64,000 bases of DNA from Serinus canaria (lineage: Eukaryota; Chordata; Aves; Passeriformes; Fringillidae), in NCBI RefSeq assembly GCF_022539315.1, contig NC_066317.1, forward strand, positions 70,415,190-70,479,189. Direction: 5' to 3'. The translations under genes and the position numbers were made by a program. Positions 1 through 12,800 of the stretch are shown here, one piece after another. The notes beneath the pieces were generated by a model. The model was given only the letters and a program-made list of their open reading frames with translations. It was not told the DNA's origin and searched no databases. The stretch's first letter is position 1; every line of letters starts with the position of its first letter.

Positions 1-19
1 GGCCTTCACCCCCTTCAAA

Positions 20-115
20 CCATGCCTAATATACAATAAAATATATTGTAATAAATACACAATAAATATACACAAAATAATACACAATAAAATATATAAA
101 ATAATTTCCTCGATT
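20..115. repeat. AT-rich low-complexity tract (AATA/ATAC)
   Basis: Repeated AATAAATAC-like words with almost no G or C; simple low-complexity DNA. Confidence 0.8.
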
Positions 116-1389
116 CGCCTCACCTCTCTTTTAGCCAGATTGTTTTTTCAGCATTCACAAACAAAACCTTAATAAACTCCAGCATCAAAACTCTGCAGCC
201 CCACTCCCTCACCATGGCTCTCACTGGAAGGGCTCCAAACAGAAACAAAATCCTATTTTAATGGGTAAGTGCAAGATAAAACTGCTGGATTGGGCAAGGT
301 TTGGGAATGTGAGGGGAGGAAGAGGACAGAGGCAGAGGCTCGAGCTGTGAGGATGCTGAGATTCACACCTGTGCTTTCAGGTACAAAAAAGATTAAAAAT
401 CACCAAAAAAAAAAAAACCCCAAAGAACAAACCCCAACCTTGCAAACCGAAACTCATTTTCTGAATACGCCACTTCCCTCTTGGAACTGGCTCATGCCAA
501 AATCCACCAGAATTTGATGGATTTCTGCTCCAAAATAACCAAATTACAGCGATTCCCAGGCACCAGACGGACCCGTGGGGAGGAGGGGCACGGATTTGCT
601 GCTGGAGAGGAGAAGGATTCTGTCTGCTCAGGGCTGACAGTGATGGATGGGGAGGATCCAGCCCCAGCATCCATCTCCATTCCCTGCTCCAGTGGCACCT
701 TGGGACGGGGCTGGGGACAGGTCCCTGACCTCGCTGCCAGGCTGGCGTCACCTGCCCCGGGATGTCTGAGTGCTCCCGGCTCGGGCTCCCCAAACAACAG
801 GAATTTAAGGAATTGTGCTCTCCAACCTGCTCTGAAATCCCATCCATCTCCCTCGGCAGCAGCAGCTTTTAGGGAAGAGCTGCTGCTCCGTGATCCACCA
901 CACTGCCGGGTTTGGAGCCTTTCCCAGCCAAAAACCAGGGAATGATTAGGGATGACAAACACTTCCCATTATTCCCAGCTCTAGCACCCATCCCTGGGCA
1001 GACACCCGTGGGAGCAGAGCTGAGGGACACAAAGGAGAGTCAGGAATTCAGAGACTGAGGCAGCACCAGGAGGAACACCAGGCATTGCTTTGTGAGCTAC
1101 AGGATCTGGGTGGGAATCATCCAACCGGGATCCTTCCCCAGACTGGTCAGCTGAGGGCTGGAAAAGGGCAAGGGGAGGTTAAAAAAGGGAAAAACTCGGG
1201 TTGGAAACTGCAAAATTCCTGCTGGGGGATTGTTCCCAGCAGTAAATTTAATCTCAGGGTTGACGGGGGCAGCTGAAGTAAAATCTTGTCAGGAAAATGT
1301 GGGATAAAGGGTGGAAGAACTTGGCTTGGAATGGGAAGTGCCAGGGGACGATGAAACCAACAGGTGATGTCACTGAGTCCCTCCTCAGG
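116..1389. other. EXOC6B: Intronic sequence without recognised feature
   Basis: Mixed-composition EXOC6B intron. Open frames on both strands overlap at 377-962 but none has splice signals or protein-like composition. Nothing supported. Confidence 0.6.
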
Positions 1390-1390
1390 A

Positions 1391-1500
1391 TCCTTGGAAG
1401 TGTCCAAGGCCAGCCTGGATGGGGCTTGGAGCACCCTGGGACAGGGGATGGGCGTTAAAGCCCCTTCCCACCTAAAGCATTTCAGGATTCTGGGATAACA
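1391..1500 (+). mobile_element. CR1 LINE 3' fragment
   Basis: Has the CR1 3' words GTGTCCAAGGCCAGCCTGGA, GGGCTTGGAGCACCCTGGGA and TTCAGGATTCTGGGAT; sense orientation, strongly truncated. Confidence 0.7.
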
Positions 1501-1641
1501 TCCCAGTCTCCACCTCAACCAGGAAAGCCAAAATGTGGATATTCTGGGGGGGGGAAAAATCCCAAAAATACCCTAAAATCAAAGATCACCTGGGGTCTTT
1601 AGGAACTCTGTCAGGCTCTGGGTTCTCAACCACCACAGTCA

Positions 1642-1978
1642 CAAACCCACCTCAGGATGAATCCCAACAAACCCATCCTAGGATGAATCCCAACAAACCC
1701 ATCCCAGGATGAATCCCAACAAACCCATCCTAGGATGACTCCCAACAAACCCATCCCAGGACGAATCCCAACAAACCCATCCTAGGATGAATCCCAACAA
1801 ACCCATCCTAGGATGAATCCCAACAAACCCATCCCAGGATGAATCCCAACAAACCCATCCTAGGATGAATCCCAACAAACCCATCCCAGGATGAATCCCA
1901 ACAAACCCATCCCAGGATGAATCCCAACAAACCCATCCCAGGATGAATCCCAACAAACCCATCCCAGGACGAATCCCA
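1642..1978. repeat. 26-bp minisatellite, about 13 copies
   Basis: Core AGGATGAATCCCAACAAACC followed by CATCC(C/T). Copies differ by single C/T or A/G changes. 26 is not a multiple of three, so the minus-strand frame cycles through three phases without a stop; it is not a protein. Confidence 0.95.
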
Positions 1979-2779
1979 GTTCCCCTCAGAGGGAAGAGGA
2001 TCCTGGGCAGGGCTGTGTTAGCTCTGCCCTACTTTAATTCCCAAACCTGATTAAATCACCAATTTGTCAGCTTTGGGCTCTGGTTTTTAACCCTTCCACT
2101 GAGCGGGACCAGCAGCAACGAGGGCAGCCAGAGAATTCCAGCCCCAGTCCAGGAGCGTCCCTGAGGACCCAAAAGGGGCAGGTTTGGGAGCAGAGCCCTG
2201 GGGGTGGCCCCACGACGCTCCTGCCCTGAGGAGCTGCTGTCACTCTGTCACAAGACACCTCCCTCACTCTGACTTGCACAGGGCTCACTGCCAGGACAGA
2301 GCTCCCTGCAGAGAGCACAAAGGGCTGGTTCTGGTTCTGGGAGAGAACCAGAACTGCTCAAGAACTTCAGCTTCTTCCGATGCTCCAGGGCCATCCAACC
2401 CTGCCTTGGACACTCCCGGGGACGGGGCAGCCCCAGCTTCTCAGAAAGAGTCACACACAAACTGGTTTGGATTCATGCACTCCAATCCCTCCTGGTTTGA
2501 AAACAGCCCACCTCAAAATGTAGGCACAGTCTGGAGAGGGTCAAGGCAGCACTGAACGGGAGAAGGAGGAGTAAAATTGGATCTCTTGGAATCCTCTGCG
2601 CTGGAGATGCTCTGGGTGAGCTCTGTGGGCACCCACCACCCCCAGACCTGGGACCCCAAACCCCCAGGGGCACAGCACCACGGCAGGATTTTACCCCAAA
2701 TTTGGGACGCTGCTTTGGGGTTACTCCTCTGCAGGTTGGTGGAAACACCAGGTACACCACAGTCATTTTGGTGGGAGGT
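1979..2779. other. EXOC6B: Intronic sequence without recognised feature
   Basis: No exon, repeat family or array identified; overlapping open frames on both strands are unremarkable. Confidence 0.55.
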
Positions 2780-2999
2780 TCCATTTGATTCCTGATCCAC
2801 GCTATTCCATTTAATTCCTGATCTACCTTGTTCCATCTGATTCCTAATCTACCCTATTCCATTTAATTCCTGATCTACCCTGTTCCATCTGATTCCTAAT
2901 CTACCCTGTTCCATTTGATTCCTAATCTACCCTACTCCTTCTGATTCCCAATCTTTTGATTCTTAATCTATACTATTTCATTTGGTTCCTCACCTACCC
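2780..2999. repeat. 26-bp minisatellite, about 8 degenerate copies
   Basis: Core TTCCATTTAATTCCTGATCT with flanking ACCCTA/G. Copies are more diverged toward 2940-2999. Confidence 0.9.
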
Positions 3000-3015
3000 C
3001 ACTTCTTTTCCCGGT

Positions 3016-3402
3016 TTAAATAAATATAAATATAAATATAAATATAAATATAAATATAAATATAAATATAAATATAAATATAAATATAAATAGAAATAGA
3101 AATAGAAATAGAAATAGAAATAGAAATAGAAATAGAAATAGAATAGAAATAGAAATAGAAATAGAAATAGAAATATAGACATAAATATAAATATTAAATC
3201 TAAATCTAAATATAAATCTAAATATAAATAGTATATAGATATAGATATAGATGATACAGATAGATATAGAGATCTATATCTATAGATATAGATATAGATT
3301 ATATAGATATATATCTATATCTATAGATATAGATACGAATGTAAATGAAAATATAATAAGAAATAGAAATAGAAATAGAAATAGAAATAGAAATAGAAAT
3401 AC
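3016..3402. repeat. Hexanucleotide microsatellites (TATAAA)n and (AGAAAT)n
   Basis: A pure (ATAAAT)n block (3016-3090) passes into (AGAAAT)n (to about 3175), then a degenerate TAGATA-rich block, then (AGAAAT)n again at 3358-3402. Confidence 0.95.
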
Positions 3403-3659
3403 CTTAATGTCACACACGATTTCATGAAATACACTACATTTTTGCTTTATCCCCCGCAGTAACTTTAATAAAAACCTTTTCTTCCTTTTCTCCTGTCTTG
3501 TCCATAAATAACTCATTTTATAAACAGAGCTGACCCACCACCCTCAAAGCTCGTGGGCCACACTCCCATTTCAGGTGTGGGCCACCTCGATTCACCTGCT
3601 CACAAAGCCCTGAGCCTGAGGCAGAGCAGGAATTCCCCCTGGATGTGTTCCCAAGCCAA

Positions 3660-3721
<62 letters not shown>
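3660..3721. repeat. (GGGACA)n microsatellite next to exon k donor
   Basis: About ten copies of GGGACA. In EXOC6B transcript sense it reads as pyrimidine-rich TGTCCC repeats starting about 16 bp after the exon k donor. Confidence 0.95.
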
Positions 3722-3738
3722 GCGTTTGTGGCGCTTAC

Positions 3739-3880
3739 GTTCGCACTCCTCCACGTCCAGGTTGAACTGGTGCAGGGCCCCCAGCGTCAGCTGCCTCACC
3801 TCGGCCTCCAGCAGCAGCTGCAGCAGCGACGTCGAGAGGTGCTTGCAGGCCGACATGCAGGCTGTCTGGGCCACCTTCCC
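3739..3880 (-). CDS. EXOC6B: EXOC6B exon k (GKVAQTACMSACKHL...)
   Basis: 142 bp: 47 codons GKVAQTACMSACKHL to QFNLDVEECE plus one base (C) of a split glutamine codon. Acceptor GTCCTGCAG, donor GTAAGC. It is the last EXOC6B exon in the window; the following QFARSGPVPG exon is not found in 1-3738. Tandem repeats begin 16-20 bp past the donor and about 40 bp before the acceptor. Confidence 0.97.
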
Positions 3881-6800
3881 CTGCAGGACAAACGGACACT
3901 CGTCAGGGACACCGGCACAATTCCTCAGTAAGAGCCACCAGAGAACTCCTCCAGAGCAGTCTCCTCGGTAAAGCCACCAGAGAACTCCTCCAGAGCAGCC
4001 AAAATTCCTCAGTTAAAGCCACCAGAGAACTCCTCCAGAGCAGCCAAAATTCCTCAGTTAGAGCCACCAGAGAACTCCTCCAGAGCAGCCAAAATTCCTC
4101 AGTTAAGCCATCACAGAACTTCTTCAGAGCAGCCCCCTAGGTAAAGCCACCACAGAATTTCTCCAACTCAGTCAAAGCTCCTCAGTTAGAACCACCAAAG
4201 AATTTCTCCAGCTGAGTCAAAACCCCTCAGTTAAATCCACCAGAGAACTTCTCTGGCCCAGCCCAAACATCCTCAGTAAAGCCACCAGAGAACTTATCCA
4301 GAGCAGACAAACTTCCTCAGTCACAGCCACCAGCGCAGAACTTCTGCAGAGCAGCCAAAATTCCTCAGTAAAGTCATTACAGAACTTCTCCAGAGCAGCC
4401 CAACCTCCTCAGCAAAACCACCAGAGAACTCCTCCAGAGCAGCCCCCTTGGTAAAGCCACCAGAAAACTCATCCAGAGCAGACAAACTTCCTCAGTTAAA
4501 GCCACCAGAGAACTCCTCCAGAGCAGCCAAAATTCCTCAGTAAGAGCCACCAGAGAACTCCTCCAGAGCAGCCCCCTTGGTAAAGCCACCAGAGAACTCC
4601 TCCAGCTCAGTCAAACCTCCTCAGTAAATTCACCACAGAATTTCTCCAGCCCAGTCAAAACCCCTCAGTTAAATCCACCAGAGAACTTCTCCGGCCCAGC
4701 CCAGCCTCCTCATCGTGTCCCATCTGGGATGGGATCTCCCCCCAGCGCTCAAGGTCACAGCCACCATCTCCCAAGGGAATCCCCTCTGGAAGTGCCCGTG
4801 GCCGAGGGAAGGGTCAGGCCTTGTTAGCTGGGGAAGCTCCCATCCAGGAGAGCTTTGGGGTGCTCAGAGCTCAAAATGTTCTCGTCGTGCCCTAACGTGG
4901 GCTAGAGAGCATCCCATTGATTATCAGGGAATCACGGAATGTTTGGGATGGAAGGGACCCCAAATCCCACCTCACTCCATAGCCAGGGACACCTCCCACT
5001 GTCCCAGGCTGCTCCAAGACTCAGTGTCCAACCTGACCTTGGACATTCCCACCCGCAGCCAGACCCTCTCTACGGAGGTGGGTCCGACACAGGAACCAAA
5101 CCCATAAAAACGGGGAAATCCTTTGGGAGCAGAGCGGGATTTTGCCCAAACCCTCAGGCTGACACCACAGGGACGATCCCGATGCCTGCGTGTGCAACGC
5201 CACCAGGGAGGCTTTGGATCGTGGCGCTGCCCTGACAACAGCTCCAGCAGGAGATTATCTTCTCAAACACTCACAAAAGGCTCTTAACACGCTTTCCTGG
5301 CACCGAGGCGTGGCTTAGGAGCTCTCACCGACTCCGAGACGCGCTTTGCAAGCTGTGTTTAAACTGGGATTAAGCGCGGAGTTTACGCCGCGTTTCCAGC
5401 CCGGCGTCGCCGGTTTCGTTACCGCGGCACGGCAACGTTTGATCCCTGTGCTGGGAAGGGCTTTTTTTCCCAGCTCTGCAAACTTGTTTTGGATCTTCAG
5501 GCCACATCCATCTTCGGCAGGAGGGAAAAAGGGGTTTTTTATTTAAAAAAGGAGCCGAGCCGTGCGTTGCGGGGCAGGGTGCTCCATCTCCTGCTCGCCG
5601 CCGCTCCCAGGCTCCGGAGCGTCCATCACTCACCTCCCAACAAACACCTGCACCAAAATGAAGATGAAGCACGGCAACCATAAAGTTTAGCAGAGCTCTG
5701 GGGTTTTTTCTTTGCTTTTCATCATTTGTTTGTGCTTTCCTGACACGCTGGGTTATTTAAAACCCTGCTCGTGCCAATTCCTCATCTCTGAGAGCTGCGG
5801 GAAGTGCGGCGCTGCCCGGCTGTGATTTTTCTTCATTACTTCCAACAGACACTCGAGTTTTTGCTGTGGCCCAGGAGTTTTTGACAGAATCAGGGAATGT
5901 TCTGAGTCAGGAGGGACCCACAGGATGGTGGATCCAAGCCCTGGCCCTGCACAGACCCCCCAACAATCCCACCCTGTCCATGAGAGTGTGTCCAATGCTC
6001 CTGGAGCTCTGGCAGCCTCGGGGCTGTGCCCATTCCCTGGGAGCCTGGGCAGTGCCAGCACCTCTGGATGAGGAATCTTTCCCTGAAATCCAGAAATTCT
6101 GGGCCTGCCCTGGCCCCGTTCCAGCCATTCCCTAGGCCCTGTCCCTGTCACAGCTGCCCCTCAGGAGGAGCAAATCCCAGTGAGTCTCCCCTGAGCCTCC
6201 TCTGCTCCAGCTGGACATTCCCAGTGCCCTCAAGCCCTCCATGTGTCATTGAGATGTCCCAGCTGGGAAATCAAAGCTCTGCAGCCAAGCCCTGGGACCC
6301 TGCTGAGGGCAGGGGATGGGGCTCCTGACCCCTCCTGGAAGGGCAGGAGAAAACCCTGGAGCAGCTCATGTTCCACATCAGTGGGAATTTACAGAGGGTT
6401 GTGGCCCTGGGAGAAGCCTTGGAGGCTCCCAGTCCCAGGTGAACCATGGAATGGTTTGGGTTGGATCTCAAATTCCATCCAATTTCCCCCCATCCATTGG
6501 CAGGGACACCTCCCACTGCCCCAGGTGGATCCAAGCCCCAGTGTCCAACCTGGCCTTGGGCACTGCCAGGGATCCAGGGGCAGCCACAGCAAATCTGGGA
6601 ATTCCAGCCCAGCCCCTGCCCACCCTCCCAGCCAGCAATTCCTTGCCCAGATCCCAGCCCAATCTCCCCTTTCCCAGTGGCAGCCATTCCCTGGCTCCTG
6701 TCCCTCTGTCCCTTGTCCCCAGTCCCTCTCCAGCTCTCCTGGAGCCCCTCCAGGGACTCTGAGGATTCCCTGGAATTTTCCCTTCTCCAGGGGAACACCT

Positions 6801-9800
6801 CTCAAGATGAACTTCGTGAGCCTCCCCCGTGCTCACCTCTCCAGCCCGCCCAGGTCCCACTGGATGCCCTCCTTTCCCACACCACACTAAGGAAAAACCC
6901 CAGGAAGGTTTTCTGTCCCTGCTGACCAAAATTGCAGAGGAACAACCCCATTACACCCCCAGCAGGGGTCAGATCCACCTGTGGAGGCACCCCAAGGGTG
7001 ACCCACACCTGCCCTGGGCACCAGTTCTGGTCAGGAGGGAGGGAATGAGAAGGGACTCCACGAACGGGTGAAAAAGAACCAATTATTGAGATGAAATGTC
7101 ACATAATTAAGCCCCAGACAGGGAAAATGGGATGGGAAAAGCAATTTCATCATCAGGGCTTGGCAGCACCACAACTCTGAGAGCCTTCCCCGAGTGGAAG
7201 GGGCACTTGAGGATGTTCCTTATAGGAATGTTACCTCAGGACTCGTTGCAGAGATGGCAAAGGAGATCCAAACTAGCCCAGAAGCAGCTTCTGGCTCAGC
7301 CTTCCCTCCTTCTGCCTTTTCCACACAGCATCAGGCCAGGCCTAAATCTGTTTCAGGTGCAAATGCCCTCTGTCCTCACTCTGAACTTGAATTTTCCCAG
7401 GCCAGCTGAGAACACAACCTTTTATTTCCATTACTCTCGAGGTTTAAACACCTAAAAACCTTTTCTTTAAAAAACACTCTGTTTTTCCTCTCACAGAACA
7501 CACGGATGCCTCAAGTTTACATCCAGTATTTTCTGAAGAAAAGTAAAATATATGGATTTTTTTTTCAGCTTTTTAAGCCTGAATCCCTTTCCCCCCTTAT
7601 TTATTATCAGAGAACTCGGAGATGCCAGAGGAGTTTCAATCACGGTGTTAAATGTCTGCTCAGAGAACAGAAGGTACCACCAGGGATGAGCAGCAGCTCC
7701 TGCCCTGGGCACCGAGATTTAAAACCCTCCCAGAATTTATGGCTTTCACTCCTTATAAATAAAACCCAACTTAATCCTTTCCTGCCTCACCCCTGCGCTC
7801 CACGAGTTACAGCAGCTCCTTATAAAGTCAGCCGTGGCTTGTGAACATCAATTTCAGGCCGTTTCCCCGGGAATACAGCGGGAAATCTGCTGGATAAGCA
7901 GCTGCTGCTGACAGGAGACGAACGAGCGCGCGGCCGCTGATATATCAGCGCTAATAAGCTGCCGCTGCAGCCGAGGGGTGTTTGTATTCCCGCCTGGAAT
8001 GGCTCTGGCTGGCAGGAATCGAGCACATCCTCCTGCCACAGATGCCCACCTCTGCTCTGCGGAGCTAATTTACCATGGAGTTTCATTTCGTGGTGGTTTT
8101 TTGACTGGTTCTTTGGGGTTTATTTTGAGTTTTCCTGCAGCGCTGGAAGAGCCGGACTCGCGCGGGAGGCAGAGAGCTGAGTCTGGCATGGACGTGTTTG
8201 CCACTGCCCCAACACTCCCAAAATCATTACCCACCCCAGCCCTCCCAAAATGGTTAGCCTCCCAAAATGGTTACCTGCCTCAATCCTCCCAAAATGGTTA
8301 CCTGCCTCAATCCTCCCAAAATGGTTACACTCCCAAAATGGTTACCTGCCCCAACCCTCCCATTGCCCCAGCCCTCCCAAATGGTTACTCCAAAACCCCC
8401 AACCCTCCCAAAATCATTCCCACTCAACCCACCAACCCTCCCAAAATCATTACTCACCCCAACCCTCCCAAAATCATTACCCTCCCAAAATTGTTACCCA
8501 CCCCAGTCCTCCCAAAATCATCACCTTACACCGAAATGGTTACCTGCCTCAATCCTCCCAAAATGGTGACCTGCCCCAACCCTCCCAAAATGGTTACCTG
8601 CCCCAACCCTCCCAAAATCGTTACCCACCCCAACCCTCCCAAAATCATTACCCTCCCAAAATTACCTGCCCCAACCCTCCCAAAATGGTTACCCACCCCA
8701 GCCCTCCCAAAATGGTTAGCCTCCCAAAATGGTTACCTGCCTCAATCCTCTCAAAATCATTACCTTACCAAAATAGTTACCTGCCCCAACCCTCCCAAAA
8801 TCGTTACCGACCCCAACCCTCCCAAAATGGTTACCTGCCTCAATCCTCCCAAAATCATTACCCACCCCAACCCTCCCAAAATCGTTACCAACCCCACCCT
8901 CCCAAAATTGTTACCCACCCCAACCCTCCCAAAATCATTACCTTACACCGAAATGGTTACCTGCCCCAACCCTCCCAAAATCATTACCCTCCCCACCCCG
9001 CCCAAAATCATTACCCACCCCAACCCTCCAAAAATCATTACCCACCCAAAATTGTTACCCACCCCAGTCCTCCCAAAATCATTACCTTACACCGAAATGG
9101 TTACCTGCCCCAACCCTCCTAAAATTATTACCCACCCCAACCCTCCTGAAATCATTACCCTACCAAAATTACCCACCCCAACCCTCCCAAAATGGTTACC
9201 CACCCCAACCCTCCCAAAATCGTTACCGACCCCAACCCTCCCAAAATCATTACCCTCCCAAAATTGTTACCAGCCCCAATCCTCCCAAAATCATTACCTT
9301 ACCAAAATCATTACCTTACACCAAAATGGTTACCTGCCCCAACCCTCCCAAAATCGTTACCCACCCCAACCCTCCTGAAATCATTACCCTACCAAAATTA
9401 CCTGTCCCAACCCTCCCAAAATGGTTACCAACCCCAACCCTCCCAAAATCATTACCCTCCCAAAATTGTTACCAGCCCCAATCCTCCCAAAATCATTACC
9501 TTACCAAAATCATTACCTTACACCGAAATGGTTACCTGCCCCAACCCTCCCAAAATCGTTACCCACCCCAACCCTCCTGAACTCATTACCCTCCCAAAAT
9601 TACCTGCCCCAACCCTCCCAAAATCGTTACCCACCCCAACCCTCCTGAACTCATTACCCTACCAAAATTACCTGCCCCAACCCTCCCAAAACCATTACCC
9701 ACCCCAACCCTCCCGGAATGGTGACCCGCCCCACCCTCGGCGGCGGTGCCAGGGCTTGTGCCTTGGCACGGAGCGGGATCTCCGAGGTGCCGCCGTGGCC

Positions 9801-12800
9801 GTCGGGAGCTCAGAGGAGCCGCCGCGCTCAGCCGGCCCCGCGCTAATTCCCTGATGATTTTCGGGAGCGTGGCAGAAGCTGGGGCACTCCCAAAGGCCTT
9901 GTCCCCGTGCCAGCGCCCTGAGCAAGCACCGGTGACGTCCTGATCCTGCTCTCCAGAGTGGCTCCAGCCCGGCTCTGGCCCTGCCTGGGTTTCAGGAGCA
10001 GATTCCCTTCTCCAGGGGAACACCCCCCAGGATGAACTTCGTGAGCTTTCCCCCTGCTCACCTCTCCAGCCCGCCCAGGTCCCACTGGATGCCCTCCTTT
10101 CCCACACTAAGGAAAAACCCCAGGAAGGTTTTCTGTCCCTACTGACCAAAATTGCAGAGGAACAACCCCCAGCAGGGGTCAGATCCACCTGTGGGGGCAC
10201 CCCAAGGGTGACCCACACCTGCCCTGGGCACCAGTTCTGGTCAGGAGGGAGGGAATGAGAAGGGACACCCTGGTCCCTCCAGCTCAGGAACAGTTTTTCC
10301 AAAGGGTGGGATGAGATCTGGACAGGGAGCAAAGAGCAGGAATGCGGCGCTGAGCTGAGCACTCTGCAGGGAAAGGGGAAAACAAACACCTCAAAGGCAC
10401 CAGGGCTCCTTTACCAGAAAAAAGGAGAAAACTGAAGAGCTTCAAACCACACGAAGCAATCCCAGGATCAGCTCTCTGGGGTCATTGTTATTTAAGCCCT
10501 TCGCAAATCCCATCAAAACCTGGATTTGCACTGGGAAGAACGGGGATCACAGGTGAAAGCTGGCAGATCTCCACGGCCAAGATGCCCAAACCTCTCAAAC
10601 CTCAGTCAAACCAAGCCATTCCCAGGGTGTTATCCCGGCAAATCCCACAGATTTATTGTTTTGTGGCTCATGCCTGGCAATGAATCCCTCTGCCCACGGC
10701 TCCTGATGGAACCTCGGGGTTGCCATGACACCTTTCAAGGTGACACTGCCCTCCCCCTGCCACCCAGGATCCCTCTGGACGCACGGGAAGGATCCAGAAG
10801 GTTCCCTGTGGCTCAAGGTGACACTGCCCTCCCTGTGCCACCCAGGATCCCTCTGGACACACGGGAAGGATCCAGAAGGTTCCCTGTGGCTCAAGGTGAC
10901 ACTGCCCTCCCTGTGCCACCCAGGATGCCTCTGGACGCACAGGAAGGATCCAGAAGGTTCCCTGTGGCTCAAGATGACCCAGGATGCCTCTGGACGCACA
11001 GGAAGGATCCAGAAGGTTCCCTGTGGCTCAAGATGACCCAGGATGCCTCTGGATGCACAGGAAGGATCCAGAAGGTTCCCTGTGGCTCAAGATGACCCAG
11101 GATGCCTCTGGATGCACAGGAAGGATCCAGAAGGTTCCCTGTGGCTCAAGGTGACACTGCCCTCCCTGTGCCACCCAGGATCCCTCTGGACACGCAGGAA
11201 GGATCCAGAAGGTTCCCTGTGGCTCAAGGTGACCCAGGATCCCTCTGGACACACGGGAAGGATCCAGAAGGTTCCCTGTAGCCACTCCAAGCTCCAAAGC
11301 TCTCCCAGCCATGCAGCCAAGGGGCTCCTACCAGGAGACACCACCACAGGATCACAGAGGCTGGAAAAGCCCTCCAGGATCACCCAGTCCAGTCTGACTG
11401 AGCCACACCTTGTCCCCATCCCGAGCGCTGAGTGCCACGTCCAGGTGGCACCTCCAGGCGTGGGGACTCTCCCTGGGCAACCCCAAAGCCCAGAGTCCAT
11501 CCTCCTTGAGGAGATCAGCCAGGAATTCCTCTCTTTCCACGCAGATCCCACCCCTGGGCAGACAGGGAAGGCTCTGGGCTCCGGGGGCAGCCCCGGTCGG
11601 GAAGGGCCGTGCGGAGGCTCCGGAGCCGGCCCCGCTGCCGGGAGCGTTTGTTTAGACACGGCCAATCTGTTCCCAATTAGGGAGAGGAAACGCCAAGAGG
11701 CTGCCTTGTTAATTAAGGAACTGGCTATCAAAGGACTCATTAAGGGCTACTGAAATGGAATGGCTGTTCAAATAAATAGCCATTAATCTTAACGTGCAAT
11801 CAGGAACGCGCTGCCAGTCCCCGCCACCCTGCAGGAGCACCTCTGGCTGCCAGGGAATCGTGGAATGGGTTGGGTTGGATCCCAAAGATCACCCAGGTCC
11901 ACCCTGACACCTCCCACTATCCCAGGGCGCTCCAAGCCTTATCCTTGGGCTCTTCCAGGGGTCCCGGGGCAGGCACAGCCTCCCTTCACCTGCTGGTGCC
12001 TCCTGCACCTCCCCTGGCCCCAGCCAGGTGGGATGTGGTCCCAGAAATCCAAACCCAACTCCTGCTGCAGCAGGAGAACCCTCCCGGCGACCCTCCGAGG
12101 AATTAGCACAGCATTTCCATGGAAAACAAAGCCTGACAGGCTCCAAGTGCTCTCAGAGTTTCCAATTATTTTTTTTAGCTACCAGCAGAATTCCTTCTTC
12201 GCCCGCAACAAGCATCGGGATTGATGCGATTAAGGATATTTAGACGTGCAAAATCCAGGGAGTCCAGACTGCAGGAAAGCAGGCCAGAAAATGGGAATCC
12301 TCTGGTATTAAATGTACAATTTTCTATAAACACCACAAGTTGTCCCCATAATTTCAACACTGAATTTCCTGACTTTCCCAATCCATAAGGCAGCGCTGGG
12401 ATGTTTTGCAGAGGATGGAAACGTGATGGGGAAATAATGAGCAATTGTTTGGTAGCACAAACCCCGGGATAATCCCAGTGGATCCTCTCTCTGTGGCCAC
12501 AGATGGAGACTTCAGACCCTGCAGACCTCCCAGGGCTCATCTCTTGCTCCAGAAGCTTCTGGATGCCCTGGCTGCCTCAAATCCCCCTAAACTGGGGGAA
12601 AAAATCAGTAAATCAGCTCTGGAAATTTTTCCTGCTTTGCTTGTCTTGTCCTGATTTGTCTTTTTTTTTTTAAACAACAGTTCTGCACTCACTGAGGGTG
12701 GCAGAAAAACCCCAAACCATCACCCAAAGGCACAAACACTTCCCAAAGCGTCAAAACAAATGGACGACGAGTACCTGTAATTTTAAAAAATATTTTTAAG

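Noticed and set aside
3016..3402. TATA-rich promoter
   Set aside because: A hexanucleotide microsatellite; no CpG context, exon or start nearby on either strand.
6444..6800. Functional CR1 reverse transcriptase gene
   Set aside because: All CR1 copies are 5'-truncated 3' ends under about 0.7 kb; none has an ORF2 domain.
7978..9378. 466-residue plus-strand open frame
   Set aside because: It is the translation of a 27-bp minisatellite (multiples of 9 keep the frame open); the peptide is a PPKIITHPN-type repeat with no splice signals and near-equal frames elsewhere.
8203..9735. CRISPR-like array (repeat plus spacer periodicity)
   Set aside because: Vertebrate sequence; no unique spacers, units are directly adjacent and degenerate; no cas genes.
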